Origin: Hofstenia miamia
Taxonomy: Eukaryota > Xenacoelomorpha > Acoela
DNA: 64,000 bases
Direction of reading: 5' to 3'
Assembly (NCBI GenBank): GCA_004352715.1
Contig: SCFE01000002.1
Location: forward strand, 3,792,091 to 3,856,090
A model generated the notes under the pieces. That model was not told where the DNA came from. It did not search any database and was given only the letters and a program-made list of their open reading frames with translations. Of this stretch, positions 12,454 through 24,109 are shown in pieces; the stretch's first letter is position 1, and each line of letters starts with the position of its first letter. The translations under genes were made by a program, and so were the position numbers.

Positions 12454-13620
12454 TTGAAAATTTCTGATGCCGTCTGATTTATGTAATTTAATTTTCAAAC
12501 CTAAATAAAACTACATTAAGCACAATCAGCAAATCAAATGTTCCAAGTGAATTCATTATATGCAATCAATGCTTTTCTAAAATATTTAATATCGTTTATA
12601 TTTTTGTGCATATAGTAATTCAATTCTTTTCATTTTCATGTTCTTGAATAGTCAAATTTGAGTAGAAAACGTTGTTTGATTATGATTTTACTCGAGGTCT
12701 AAATATGATATGTAATTTAAAGACGTTATTTTTTACCGAAACTGAAGAAATAATAAATCATCTTCAAAAACAATTTGTAGTTGAAAAATTTAGTTTCCGG
12801 CACTGGGGGAGATCACTCCTGTGATTCGATGACTGGCTCATCTGCACCACTGGCGGGATATATTTTCACTCTGTTCTAAAAATGGGACTCATATATTGAA
12901 TCAGTTAAATTAGTATTCTCTATTTTGTTTTTAAATTTACAATGTTAGAAATAAACACCAAGGAATTACAATTCAATCGATAAATAAATTTGATATATAT
13001 ATATATATATATAAACGCCGAACATTTCAAAAAAAATTTACATTCTAAATATATATTATCACATAAAAACAAAGTTTAAATTGAAGTATTAAAAAAGGCT
13101 GCCTTGTATTTATGACTTATAAAATTTTGATCTTAAACAGCATTAATCCATAAATTGAATATTGTAATCAATAAGTTTCGAACTATACATTCTCATTTTA
13201 TGTGTAATGTGAATAATGCCATTGTTTTAAAAATATGATAACTTGTTAGCGATTTACTCAAACACTAACTATTAGCTAAGACACTCACAATTGCCTGAAG
13301 GCCCTTAGAAGTTTTCAGAAATATTGACATTGACTATTTGTAAAATTTCACATCAAGCTGGTCTTCACGGACGTTCGGATACGTTACCTCACATTAAAAA
13401 CAATGTTCTCAATTTTTTGATAATTTTAAAATATCTGTCTGTGAAAGATTAATCTATTTGTAGTTATTAAATTTAATAATTTAACCCCATTTTATTTCTG
13501 GCAAAATTTTGCTTAGATTTTACCCTAATCTCGAAGACTTAATATTTACCTTAATAATAACCAATTACAAAATAAGACTTTGCCATGACTAAAAATACGG
13601 CATGAAAGCTTCCCAGAGAA
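12454..13620. other. Non-coding with a (TA)n run at 12993-13013
   Basis: No coding potential. A short dinucleotide run is the only notable feature. Confidence 0.5.
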
Positions 13621-14003
13621 CTGGTTACCAACTTAAACTTTAAAGAACTTTCAATTTCTTTCACGAATTTTTAAAATGGTCACTATAATTAGAAAAAATC
13701 GGTTTGGTTCTTTAAAGAGCTGCATTGCAGTATATGGCATACTACCTTTGTTTTCAAAGTCCACAATCAATTCTGTATTCGATTAATGAATTGAATTGCA
13801 TTCTGAAAGTTGAAAATTACTCAATTTAAATTATCAAGGAAAATAATATTGAATTTCCAATTTTCAATAATTTCATCTAAATTGAAAGGAATACTTCCAA
13901 TGTTATGCTTTAAATAACCCAACTAATAATTTTCAAGTTGTAGTGCCACTTTTAAGCAAACTTTTAAGAACTTGAGAGATCTTTAAATTTAAGTTGGTAA
14001 CTG
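13621..14003. mobile_element. MITE with about 34-bp imperfect terminal inverted repeats
   Basis: The left end reads CTGGTTACCAACTTAAACTT. The inverse of the right end reads CAGTTACCAACTTAAATTT, and the similarity continues through AAAGA..TCTCAA. The interior lacks an open frame. I cannot assign a superfamily because no clear target duplication is visible. Confidence 0.65.
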
Positions 14004-15018
14004 TTTTATGAGTTGTAGCAATGTGATTTTAAAAGTAGGCCACTATTTATTAATCAATTCCTCTCGTAAACAAGGGCCTCAAGCGAAAGGAGTTGATATT
14101 TAATATCCATGCATGTTCATAATGAAGAATAGCTGTCTATTGTTGGCTTTTGTATATCAGCTTAGCATTTCTTTATGTGATAAATTCCTTGTTGACGAAA
14201 AACTTAGAACTCATTGGTTAATGCGATAATCATGAAAAAGTTTTATCAAACAAAACACACCTTAAGATCGACCCCAGTGGCAAATAAATTGAAAGATCAA
14301 TTACAAAGTACTTATCATATAAAATAAATGAAATATTGTTAAATAACTTCCACATTCATGGTTCAAATATTCTAGAAAATCCAGTATTAATGCAGCCTTT
14401 TGTAAATATCATTAGGGTGGTATTTTATATTTCTAGTACTTTGTTGTAATGCACTTCGTAATGATGTGAAAGGAAAGAGCTATTATTTAAAAAAGATTTA
14501 AAATTTATAACTATCAAGTTTAATATTTAGAATATTTCAATAAATAAGTTAAATTACAATATTGAAATGTTATAATATTCTTATAAAATATATTGGCCAA
14601 GATTAAAAAATTTATTATGCAGGTCCGCATTTTTAAGATCTTGCTGCAAAGTTCCAGGCCGTGTTTTTAGTAGGTCATGGCCTTACGAATAAACCGTCCA
14701 GTGACGCATCTGAAGCTTCTTGTGGGATAAGGACATTCTTAAATATAAATATCTTCGGAAGCTTACTCTTTTGTTGTAAAATAAGTTATCATTTACTATT
14801 AACAACAGATGATATTAAGTAAACAACATTATATTTTGAATTCGGACTTCCAAATACATGCCTGAATATTCGCAACCGAATTCGAAATATGACAAGTAAA
14901 CTCTATTACAGAAATAAATGAAAACAAAAATGAAAAACTTCTGGAGCCATTAAAATTATTTAATGCAAACATTGCATTTGTGTAATTAAAAATTTACATA
15001 ATAATGAGCCCTACTTTA
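14004..15018. other. Non-coding; nothing recognised
   Basis: AT-rich sequence. A GC-richer patch at 14620-14740 has no open frame and no repeat partner that I can see. Confidence 0.45.
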
Positions 15019-15172
15019 AGCCCCGTTTACACGATAAGTTTCTCTTTATGACATTCACTTATGTAAGGGAAAATTACCGTTTCGACGCGCAAATGATATT
15101 TTAGTTAATCTAATAATTGCTTCGTAAATATTGACAAAGTCATTAGCGAAAACGCATCGTTTAATCGGGGCT
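15019..15172. mobile_element. MITE with AGCCCCGTTTACACGA-type ends
   Basis: Left AGCCCCGTTTACACGA and right TCGTTTAATCGGGGCT are inverted repeats about 150 bp apart. ATAATGAG occurs close to both outer sides (15001 and 15173) and could be an 8-bp target duplication if the left boundary lies slightly upstream. No coding sequence. Confidence 0.6.
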
Positions 15173-15360
15173 ATAATGAGATAAGCCCCTTTGTGTAACT
15201 TTCATGTGCTTTATCATCTTCATGTGCTTTATCTTTTACTAAATACTTCTATTTACTAAAATTCTGGCATACCCATAATAAAAACAAGCCTTACGATAAA
15301 TTTGCTATTTCCGTATTAGGAATTCATATCATATAACAAAAATCATCAACACTTGGTAAT

Positions 15361-15531
15361 ATGAAATTCAAAAAACATTTCTTAAAAAACTCATTTCTTA
15401 TTGCAACCATTGAAACTTGTAATGATTTACCAGTAAATGTACGAAAACAGAGAAGTAAGCTTGAATTAAACAATCTGATAAAGAATTTTCTTAGCTTAAC
15501 GTGTATACCAAAATTAAAAAATGTTTCATAG
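15361..15531 (+). pseudogene. Possible LINE ORF2 C-terminal tail
   Basis: The plus-strand frame reads KHFLKNSFLIATIETCNDLP followed by VNVRKQRSKLELNNLIKNFL. This follows the pattern SFxxRTIxxWNxLPxxV...FKxxL seen at the end of many LINE ORF2 proteins. Only about 55 codons remain and W is replaced. It may be chance. Confidence 0.3.
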
Positions 15532-16228
15532 AACGAATTCCAATTTTACAAACATTTGCATAGGAGTTAAGATAAGTGAATAGTATTATATAAATGAAAT
15601 ATTAATTTTTAAATGTCAATTTTTTGTATATAGATTTTTCATGACGCGTTTGGTGAGGCAAACAGCTATTTTGTTGAATTTAAACACTGCACTGAATAAA
15701 CACATTCCTCTTTTTCTTTATTTCCTCGATTTATTTGTATAAATGTGATCCGGTGACCCAGCACGCCTGGAAAAATATTACACAGTGACTGTTGCAATTC
15801 TGGTGTGGTGGATTATGCACTAATATTAGTTTATTCCGCATTTCCTTTGAGTATGCATAAAGCCTCTGCTAAAAGGTTATCTTCCACTCATAAAAATTTA
15901 TTTTATACGCATTTTTTTAATATGGCTTATCTCAAAACCAGTATTTACTCTAGAGCCGATCTAGGTTGATGAAATACCAGGATTAAAAATATAATTGTCG
16001 TAGAGCAATTCAGCTAGTCCCAAATATTATATAAACTGTGACGACACCATAAAACATAAAAACTCATAGAGCAATAAGTCGGCAAAATGGTCTACTTTAA
16101 TCTTTCATATAGATTGTTATTGTAAAAGTATGAATTTAACATTTATAGGCATTGTATTGTATCCAGAATTGATATATACTAAAAACGAGAGCTGTCTTCA
16201 AAGAACTTACAATGTGATATATATATAT
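15532..16228. other. Non-coding upstream of the Ty3-like LTR
   Basis: Contains an AATAAA signal near 15693 and, at 15757, CGGTGACCCAGCACGCC. The latter weakly resembles the primer-binding site at 16386, so an older decayed LTR could be here. No gene is seen. Confidence 0.3.
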
Positions 16229-16385
16229 TGTGGCGGCAGGTACCGAGTTATTGGTATCGACCAGTCCGCTGTTGTTGTGTTCTGCTAGTTTAACTAGTTA
16301 TTTGTAAATATTATCGTGAATTATTGTATATAAGGAATGAACGCAGTTGTAAATAGAGAAATAGTTAGACTTGTTCTACACTACA
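16229..16385 (+). repeat. Ty3-like element LTR, copy 1
   Basis: 157 bp bounded TG...CA, preceded by (TA)n and followed at once by a primer-binding site. A TATA-like box (TGTATATAAGG) lies at about 16325, a plausible promoter. It is identical by eye to the copy at 18397-18553, implying recent duplication or an assembly copy. Confidence 0.75.
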
Positions 16386-16403
16386 TGGTGACCCTGACGT
16401 GAT
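16386..16403 (+). promoter_or_regulatory. Primer-binding site for reverse transcription
   Basis: TGGTGACCCTGACGTGAT begins directly after the LTR's terminal CA. TGG followed by a tRNA 3'-end complement is the standard start of minus-strand DNA synthesis in Ty3/gypsy elements. I do not assign the tRNA. Confidence 0.7.
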
Positions 16404-16814
16404 CCCTCCTGATCACGAAGTATATATATATATANNNNNNNNNNNNNNNNNNNNNNNNNNNNNNNNNNNNNNNNNNNNNNNNNNNNNNNNNNNNNNNNNN
16501 NNNNNNNNNNNNNNNNNNNNNNNNNNNNNNNNNNNNNNNNNNNNNNNNNNNNNNNNNNNNNNNNNNNNNNNNNNNNNNNNNNNNNNNNNNNNNNNNNNNN
16601 NNNNNNNNNNNNNNNNNNNNNNNNNNNNNNNNNNNNNNNNNNNNNNNNNNNNNNNNNNNNNNNNNNNNNNNNNNNNNNNNNNNNNNNNNNNNNNNNNNNN
16701 NNNNNNNNNNNNNNNNNNNNNNNNNNNNNNNNNNNNNNNNNNNNNNNNNNNNNNNNNNNNNNNNNNNNNNNNNNNNNNNNNNNNNNNNNNNNNNNNNNNN
16801 NNNNNNNNNNNNNN

Positions 16815-17823
16815 CTCACCCACAACCGCAGCCGCCATCGCTGCTGTCAAGCTCGCCTCGTCGCAGACCGCCATCACCGCCACCGTTTCCCACAACTCCG
16901 GCAACTGATGATGCAAGTCTCAACACGAGATCAAGGAAAAAAATATAAATATTACCAGACCAACCAATGAAAGCAGGCATAAAAATACAAAAGATGCCCC
17001 AAACCTTCACAGGAAAATTCGACATAAAAGGACAAACCTTCCATGAATGGATAGTGCTTTTCGAAATCTATCTAGTGCAACAGCACAGAACAAACCAAAA
17101 CAGAGTCACTCAAATGCCTCTCTTTCTCAAGGATTGAGTGCTACAAGTGTACGTCAATCTCAATGCCACAACAAAAGCCAACTATGACAAACTAGTCACA
17201 GCCATGAGTGATCACTTTGATAACAAATGTACAAGGAAGCATTACCGGATGCAATTATACACATGTCACCTAGAAAAAGACGAGGACGTCATCAGCTATA
17301 TTTATAAAGTTGATCGTCTGCTACATCTATCTCAAGAAGAAGACAGGTACTACCCTCAAGATCTATATTCCTATGTACATGTTGGGCTACCTCAGTCGAT
17401 GAAAACAAGATTTGAAAATAAATGTGACATTGAAGACGACATTGACACCCTCATGAAGAAGGCAGTCAACATACAACTCACTCTAGAAAACAATGAAAGG
17501 ATTAATCAGCAAAGAGGATACCAACCTACAACCTCATTCCAACCCCACTACACACCCACGAAAAAGGATAAATTACAAAAGGCAATTGAGGAAAAACCAG
17601 AAGACTTTCCCTTTGTCAAATGCAAAAAATGTGGCAAAAAAGGTCACCTAAAATCAGAATGCAAGAAAATCATATATCTAGTTAATGAGGATGGCTACTA
17701 CACAGCAGAGGACCTGGAACACCACGAACAGTCCAACACCAATGAAAAAGATTTAACTGCTGATTGTCACAGACCTACTGGAATGAAACCTGATACCCCT
17801 AGCAATCAACAACCTCAACATTA
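16815..17823 (+). pseudogene. Ty3-like gag with CCHC zinc knuckle, interrupted by stops
   Basis: After a 380-base N-gap the sequence is GC-richer and codes for a Pro/Ser-rich N-terminus. An in-frame TAA lies near 16945, and the capsid-like domain starts around 16992 (PQTFTGKFDIKG, FHEWIVLFEIYL). An in-frame TGA at 17135-17137 breaks it, after which the frame is open to 17823. This second part carries helical capsid segments (YPQDLYSYVHVGLPQSMKTR) and one zinc knuckle, CKKCGKKGHLKSEC, near 17620-17665. The homologous order of motifs is seen in the decayed element at 1-2270. Gag would package the element RNA. The stops make this copy non-functional unless they are sequence errors. Confidence 0.85.
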
Positions 17824-18396
17824 AAGCTACAGTCGACACCAGCACATCCGTAACAATTATTTCAGACACATGTGCCCATAACATAGGATGGAGGAGAGAA
17901 GGCATTACTTCAAACAATACTAGATTAAGTGCATCTGGAGACTATGTTATATCAAAGGAACAGTGAAAAATGGGAAAATCACAATCAACAACATCAAGTT
18001 TGAACAAGATGTCCACATCATTGACACGATGGACCAACAACTGCCCTATGACATGATAATTGGAAGAGACTTCCTAGCTGAAAACAATTGTCTCATCGAT
18101 TACTCAAATAAAATGCTAACTATACAAGAAGACAAAAACGTCTCAGTATTGCTAACCACCAAAGGCACTACCACTTTGGAGTTCTCCTTAACTGAAAACT
18201 TAAGACTGGAGCCTTTCCACTGGCAAGTAGCAAAAATAGTACCGAAGACAAAATTCGAAGGAGACACAATAATAACAAATCTATACTGCATGAAAAACTC
18301 TCTAGTAACTGTTCTTAACAACATTGTATCCATTTATAACAATGTAGGATACACTGCAATCCTCAACAACTCCAATCGAACTGTACCTATATATAT
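17824..18396 (+). pseudogene. Ty3-like retropepsin region, cut by an LTR copy
   Basis: The frame after gag gives ATVDTSTSVTIIS, the active-site turn of a retroviral-type aspartic protease. It reads DTS instead of the usual DTG. A second conserved block, YDMIIGRDFLAENNCLIDYS, lies at about 18050-18100. From 17963 the frame is open to 18396, where coding sequence stops at the second LTR copy. Between 17824 and 17963 there is a frame change. The protease would process Gag-Pol. The Gly-to-Ser change may weaken it, although some aspartic proteases do use DTS. Confidence 0.75.
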
Positions 18397-18553
18397 TGTG
18401 GCGGCAGGTACCGAGTTATTGGTATCGACCAGTCCGCTGTTGTTGTGTTCTGCTAGTTTAACTAGTTATTTGTAAATATTATCGTGAATTATTGTATATA
18501 AGGAATGAACGCAGTTGTAAATAGAGAAATAGTTAGACTTGTTCTACACTACA
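18397..18553 (+). repeat. Ty3-like element LTR, copy 2, inside pol
   Basis: Identical by eye to 16229-16385 and likewise preceded by a short TA run. It lies between protease and RT, where no LTR belongs. A nested insertion of a sister element, a tandem arrangement, or an assembly join are possible. Confidence 0.75.
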
Positions 18554-18571
18554 TGGTGACCCTGACGTGAT
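18554..18571 (+). promoter_or_regulatory. Primer-binding site, copy 2
   Basis: Same sequence as 16386-16403. It is followed by the same leader and (TA)n, then 622 Ns. Its presence shows that this LTR is a 5' LTR, not the 3' LTR of the preceding gag-protease. Confidence 0.7.
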
Positions 18572-19224
18572 CCCTCCTGATCACGAAGTATATATATATA
18601 TANNNNNNNNNNNNNNNNNNNNNNNNNNNNNNNNNNNNNNNNNNNNNNNNNNNNNNNNNNNNNNNNNNNNNNNNNNNNNNNNNNNNNNNNNNNNNNNNNN
18701 NNNNNNNNNNNNNNNNNNNNNNNNNNNNNNNNNNNNNNNNNNNNNNNNNNNNNNNNNNNNNNNNNNNNNNNNNNNNNNNNNNNNNNNNNNNNNNNNNNNN
18801 NNNNNNNNNNNNNNNNNNNNNNNNNNNNNNNNNNNNNNNNNNNNNNNNNNNNNNNNNNNNNNNNNNNNNNNNNNNNNNNNNNNNNNNNNNNNNNNNNNNN
18901 NNNNNNNNNNNNNNNNNNNNNNNNNNNNNNNNNNNNNNNNNNNNNNNNNNNNNNNNNNNNNNNNNNNNNNNNNNNNNNNNNNNNNNNNNNNNNNNNNNNN
19001 NNNNNNNNNNNNNNNNNNNNNNNNNNNNNNNNNNNNNNNNNNNNNNNNNNNNNNNNNNNNNNNNNNNNNNNNNNNNNNNNNNNNNNNNNNNNNNNNNNNN
19101 NNNNNNNNNNNNNNNNNNNNNNNNNNNNNNNNNNNNNNNNNNNNNNNNNNNNNNNNNNNNNNNNNNNNNNNNNNNNNNNNNNNNNNNNNNNNNNNNNNNN
19201 NNNNNNNNNNNNNNNNNNNNNNNN

Positions 19225-20172
19225 CCCATGAGAGAAGAAGACATTGAAAAGATGGCCTTCATTACACCTTACAACCTATTTGAATGGCTGTACATGGCCT
19301 TTGGACTATGTAACGCCCCTGCTACATTTCAATGCTATGTCACAAAAATTTTAACCAAAGAAAATTGCAAACTCTCTGAAGGCGTAGCCACATATATTGA
19401 TGAAATCTTGATAGGCTCAACCACAATCGCTGAACATGCCAAAGAGCTGAACACCACTCTACGATTACTATATAACTCCGGGCTATGAGTAAATGCAAAA
19501 AAGTGTGCCCTTGCCAAACATCACGTACTCTTCCTAGGAAAACCATAAACCAAGGAAAAATAAAATTAAAAGATAACGCAAAACAGCTTGTAGACAAAAT
19601 TCAAGCCCCAAAAACAATCAAAGACATACAAAGAATCCTTGGCTTCATTAACTATTACCAAATGTTCATTCCAAACCTAGCTGAAAAAACAAAATACATG
19701 TCCAACTTTCTGAAAAAGCCGCAACTATTCAACTGGACATGGGACCACCAAGAAGAGTTAAACACCTTAAAGAAAGCAATCAAAAACATTGACTCTTTAA
19801 ACACAGCAACACCACAAGATCCATTCATATTAGACTGTGACACCAGCACAGTTGCAATTGGCTCAACACTCAGCCAAATACAAAACAGCATTGAAAAACC
19901 TATACAGTGGTTCAGCAGAAAACTGCATGAAAGCAAAAAAAAATTACGGAGCCACCAAACTCATTAAAAAAATTCTGCCACTTGCTCATAGGAGAGAAGA
20001 CATTTACAGTTTGCACAGACAACAGCAGCCTATGTTGGCTCAAAAAATACGCCAGAGACTGCTTGAATATCATAGCATGGTGGATAGAATACCTGCACGA
20101 TTTCAACTTCACAATAGAACATCGCAAAGGCAAACTTCACACAAATGCCAACATTTGGACCACTCTGCATTA
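19225..20172 (+). pseudogene. Ty3-like reverse transcriptase and RNase H, frameshifted
   Basis: The frame opens inside the palm (REEDIEKMAFITPY, MAFGLCNAPATFQ); the fingers are missing in the gap. The catalytic box reads ATYIDEILIGS, so the second Asp of YxDD is Glu. A TGA at 19486-19488 is followed, after a frame change, by thumb/connection sequence (QRILGFINYYQMFIPNL at about 19630-19680). RNase H starts at FILDCDTSTVAIGSTLSQ (about 19825). Another break near 19965 precedes TVCTDNSSLCWL and the HRKGKLHTNANI box (about 20010-20160). Order and spacing are those of Ty3/gypsy pol. This copy cannot make active enzyme as it stands. Confidence 0.88.
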
Positions 20173-20299
20173 ATATCAGAGAGACCTAAAGAAAGAACAA
20201 GGTCCACCAAAACAATTTCATTTCATACCTCAATGCCAATACCAACAACTACCGGATATAAATACAGATTGGAATGGCCACCCAATCAAAGCTATGCTT

Positions 20300-21669
20300 T
20301 CAATCTTCATTAAAGAAGAAATAACATCAAACAAAATAGCAAAAGCACAGGCCAACAACAAAATCCTCTGTCAGATAATACAATGTGTTAACGACCCTAT
20401 GTTCATCATGGACTTGATGGCGACATGCTATTACTGAAAACACACACGGAAATTATCAGATTCCAGAATCTTATATGCAGCTGCAAAAACGTGAAACTTA
20501 ATCACATTAATGGAATACTATAAAAGAGAAGTCATAAAAAAATCCATGAACAAGGACACAAAGGGGTCTACCAGACAGAACTAACAATTCACGAAAATTT
20601 TGTCACCCCCTACTTAGGACCAACAATAGAAGACGTTATCAACAAATGCCAATCATGCATTCTGCTTAACACATCTCGCTTCCTGGGACAACAGGCCCCA
20701 CTAGAAAAAATCTTAGCTGAACACACAAACTCAATAGTAAATGCTGACATAGAACAACTCTCACAATTTGACGAAGGCTACTCATACATATTGGTCATGG
20801 TGGACCACTTTACAAAGTACTGCAAAATGATACAGCTACAAAACATAAAAGCATCAACAGTTGCTGAAGCAGTCATTAACAACTGGGTGTGCATATTCAG
20901 CCTGATGACTCAATCACTAGCGGAAAAATTGGAAATCCTACACACACACCATGATAAACCACCCTCAAGCCAATGGCGCAGTTGAAAGAGTTAATCAAAC
21001 ACTCCTCAAATTAATGAGAACAATTACATCACAAGTAGGAGGAAAGAAATGGCGAGAAATACTACCAATNGAGTATTTTTACAACACATCAACACACTCA
21101 ACGACCAAAGTCTTGCCATACAAAGCAATGTTCAGCCACAAAGCTCCAACTCCCATCTCCATGCTATTCCGTGGTTACACTGGTGCAATTGACAACAACT
21201 ACGTAAAAACATTAATTTACAACATATCAGAAACACACGAAACAGTGTGTGCCAAGCCAAAAAAAGTGCTATCCAACAACAACGCCAATTCAATAGAAAA
21301 ATCTACAGAGAACCACACGAAATTGGCAACAAAGTATTCATATAAATGCCCAGAGTCATAACAGACGAAAAACAGGTCCGCAAACTTTCGTTCAACTGGG
21401 AAAGACCTCGCACAATCATGAAAGTATTGCTACACAACAATTACAAACTAGAAAACAAGAAAATAACACACTCCCAAAACATTAAACAAATGTCACGTGA
21501 CATAGAGCACGCCAGAATATCTCAACTCAACAAATTTGAATTAATAAAATCTGATAAAGACGAATTCTATCTAACTCCTTGTTGCAGAAAATTTTCTGAA
21601 GAAACTTTTGATGATGAATACAAACAAAGACTTTCTTCTCCTGCGCACACAACCAAAACGCATTGCTAA
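20300..21669 (+). pseudogene. Ty3-like integrase, multiply broken
   Basis: After a linker with stops, a degenerate zinc-binding segment ends near 20660 with NKCQSC. The catalytic core starts near 20740 (NADIEQLSQFDEGYSYILVM, VDHFTKYCKMIQL). It continues after frame breaks around 20900-20955 with the conserved block NHPQANGAVERVNQTL (about 20955-21005), which contains the catalytic Glu. It runs on to LPxEYFYNTSTHSTTKVLPY, with an N at 21070. A C-terminal region in a further frame (21346-21669) has the LSFNWERPRTIMKVLLHN pattern of Ty3 integrase tails. The enzyme would insert the DNA copy. Several frameshifts make it a pseudogene. Confidence 0.85.
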
Positions 21670-21699
21670 ATCTAATATCTTTAATAAGGAATGGTCTAT

Positions 21700-23651
21700 T
21701 AACATCGCAACATTGCCTTTAGATCCACTGTATGATGAAACGCAAAGCAGTCACTCTCAAACCTCACAGTTGCTCAAAAACAACTAAACAGCAATCAAGT
21801 CCACCTGAATCTCCTTGCAGGATGTCCTCAGGATCTTCAGTGTAATCGATCCTACCTCGGACGTCTCTAGCTGCAGGACGTTCTCAGCTACTGACGACGA
21901 GCAGATGACAACTACATTGACATCAACAATGCACAAAAGGAGCCTTCCACAAATCTACCCAGCAAACGTCCCACTCTCACTCAAATACCGTCTCTTACAT
22001 TGTCTACAACCAGCAGTTGACAGGATTCTCACTTCCGGGAAAGACAACAGAAACTCTCCATCATTGAAGGAGAAACAGTCCATCCATATTTTATCGCATC
22101 ATGCTGATACATAACCCACAATAATATATCAGAAGAGACTTGTAAAGCCAGATCAATTATCTTAATTGTGGGAGAAAACTCAGCCAGCAGCAAAGCACTA
22201 CCTACTGTCATAGACAAGGAGAAATGCCCAATGGTTAACACAATCATCTTCTACCCTGAGTCATTCCTAACTAAACTCACAAGAGATTACTATAGAAGCA
22301 TGGTGCACACAACCTTCGATAACAACATTCATCTCAAATGTATACTAAAACTGCTAAAAAACAGAAGAAAATGCAAAAACTTAGAGTGCCTCAACATTGA
22401 TTGGTCATCGCTAAATCTGGTATACATACTCAAACAACACGAAAAAGAAGACCCAAAAATGGTACAACGTCTAAACCTCATACTAGTCGAGGCCCATGCT
22501 TACAATATCACAGTAAATTTCTTCTACATCAAAGACATGTCACCACTGCCCAACAACGTCCTCGACCTGGAAAGTTACCTGGAGTCATTTTTCATCGTTT
22601 GAAAAACTACATTAGCTAGAACAACAGTTGAGAGGACATCGTCAGTCACAAATCTCATCTTCATTGACATATTCATGCATAGCTCGATGCCCCAATACCA
22701 CATCATCACATAGCATTGATTAGCAGTAGACGCCATGTTACTAGCTCAAACACATGAAATTATCGATACTATCAACTTACCACTAGACGCCGCAAAGATC
22801 ACAATATGATTCTCCTTCCAACAAAAACAAAGCTTCATAAATGAAATCAATGAATGATGGAAAACAGTGCAATCCAAACACATTACGAAAGAACCATGGC
22901 ATCAATACTACAAAGAAGAATGCCACACAGTACGCAATCATTCTTACAACTCTGTTGAAACCATAATATCAAAGGGAAAAATGAAGCACTATTTCAGTAC
23001 CTTCAAACTTCCTACCCAGAAATAACTTACAGCTCAATGCAAATCACCAAGGAGACCACCAACATACTCAGTCACTTCAAACTAATCAAAGTAATCAACC
23101 TTATGCCAAAAACTGAAATAACACTCTAACAAGAAGAACAACTGCTTGCAGAATCTTCACTACAACTCTCCCCACGCATTCAACATCTACTAGAAGACAT
23201 TAGAAATGAAAAAATTTCACAAACAGAAAAAATACACATCCCTACATGGATTTGCGCCAAACACCAAAACCTTCTAATCGACAATTCTATACTTAACAAC
23301 AAAAACCAAATACAAATCACGCTAATTCAATATGCAGCCACAAAAGTTTCCGACGTCGAACTCATAAATTTGAACATGTTTACAGAATCTTACACCAAAA
23401 CAGATCTCGAAACCTTAATGACGCCTAACCAACAGGTGGCATTCAACATTGAGTGCGCAGCTGCGCACTTCCTCATCCAGCACCAACAAAGAGCCTATGT
23501 TATGTACAATACCACAAAACAATAACAACAGAAATTGAAACAATCACTTACCTAAGTCACAAAGAAGAAATAGCTGAAACCTCATGGGAAGACACACGTA
23601 TCCTGAAACTGTTGGATGACACCTACAATCTCATAAGTCAACCTTCGAATT
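21700..23651 (+). pseudogene. Unidentified third coding region of the Ty3-like element
   Basis: After integrase and before the polypurine tract, nearly 2 kb retains coding character in shifting frames. The longest piece, 22168-22602, is 144 codons. Others run at 21815-22114, about 23140-23520 (LTTP-free text such as IRNEKISQTEKIHIPTW, ISNQ-poor) and 23453-23653. I see no signal peptide, transmembrane helix, Cys-rich ectodomain or furin-like site, so I do not call it env. I do not recognise a family. Its nucleotide composition (A/C-rich on the plus strand) matches the gag-pol upstream, so it belongs to the element. Position would suit an env-like or accessory gene; function is unknown. Confidence 0.55.
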
Positions 23652-23681
23652 AAAACCCCCGCCGCCGCAATAGGATATCTT

Positions 23682-23691
23682 AGGGGTGGGG
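23682..23691 (+). promoter_or_regulatory. Candidate polypurine tract
   Basis: AGGGGTGGGG lies 30 bases after the last coding sequence of the Ty3-like element, the usual place for the plus-strand primer. The sequence after it (TAGCAATGTTTG) does not match the start of the 157-bp LTR at 16229. Confidence 0.5.
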
Positions 23692-23985
23692 TAGCAATGT
23701 TTGTTAAATATGTCAGTTGAAATGGTATATTTATAATAAAAATTCGTAATTTGTAATTGACATAAGTCTCTAATTAACTAGAGTGTGTATAGTAATTGAA
23801 AAAATATTTTGAAAGTGAAACATAAAGCTATAAGAATTCTTCATGATGTTGAAAACAACTAAGCAATCAGAAAAAACTTGCAGAGTATTTGTTGTCTATA
23901 TGCTCTAAAGCTCTCAATTTTTAAAATGATTCTCAGCAGGTTTACATATATATATATATATTTTTTTTTAAGAAAAAACAGAAAA
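23692..23985. other. Possible 3' LTR of different sequence; contains (TA)n at 23944-23960
   Basis: This follows the polypurine tract and could be a diverged 3' LTR, but no TG...CA boundary or similarity to the upstream LTR copies is evident. It ends in a TA run that borders a Penelope-like tail. Confidence 0.3.
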
Positions 23986-24035
23986 TTTCAATTGAGAGCA
24001 CTATCGGTACTTACTGCACCATCGTCAGTCAAAAA
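23986..24035 (-). ncRNA. Hammerhead-ribozyme-like motif, degenerate
   Basis: On the minus strand CTGACGA (24028-24022) is followed by an unpaired T and a 5-bp helix GGTGC/GUACC with loop AGTAA. Then comes GATA where GAAA is expected, a four-base loop GTGC, and TC before the predicted cleavage site. Helix I can form four pairs, a 3-base bulge and three more pairs. The A-to-T change in the GAAA strand probably inactivates it. Confidence 0.55.
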
Positions 24036-24109
24036 CAAAAAATGATTTGGTGGTAAAAATATAAATTTACAAATCATTAATTAAACTAAAATAAGTGAAG
24101 AGTGTGATT

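Noticed and set aside
22625-22660. CTGACGA on the minus strand inside the Ty3 third ORF region
   Set aside because: No helix II plus GAAA strand follows; single-box match only.
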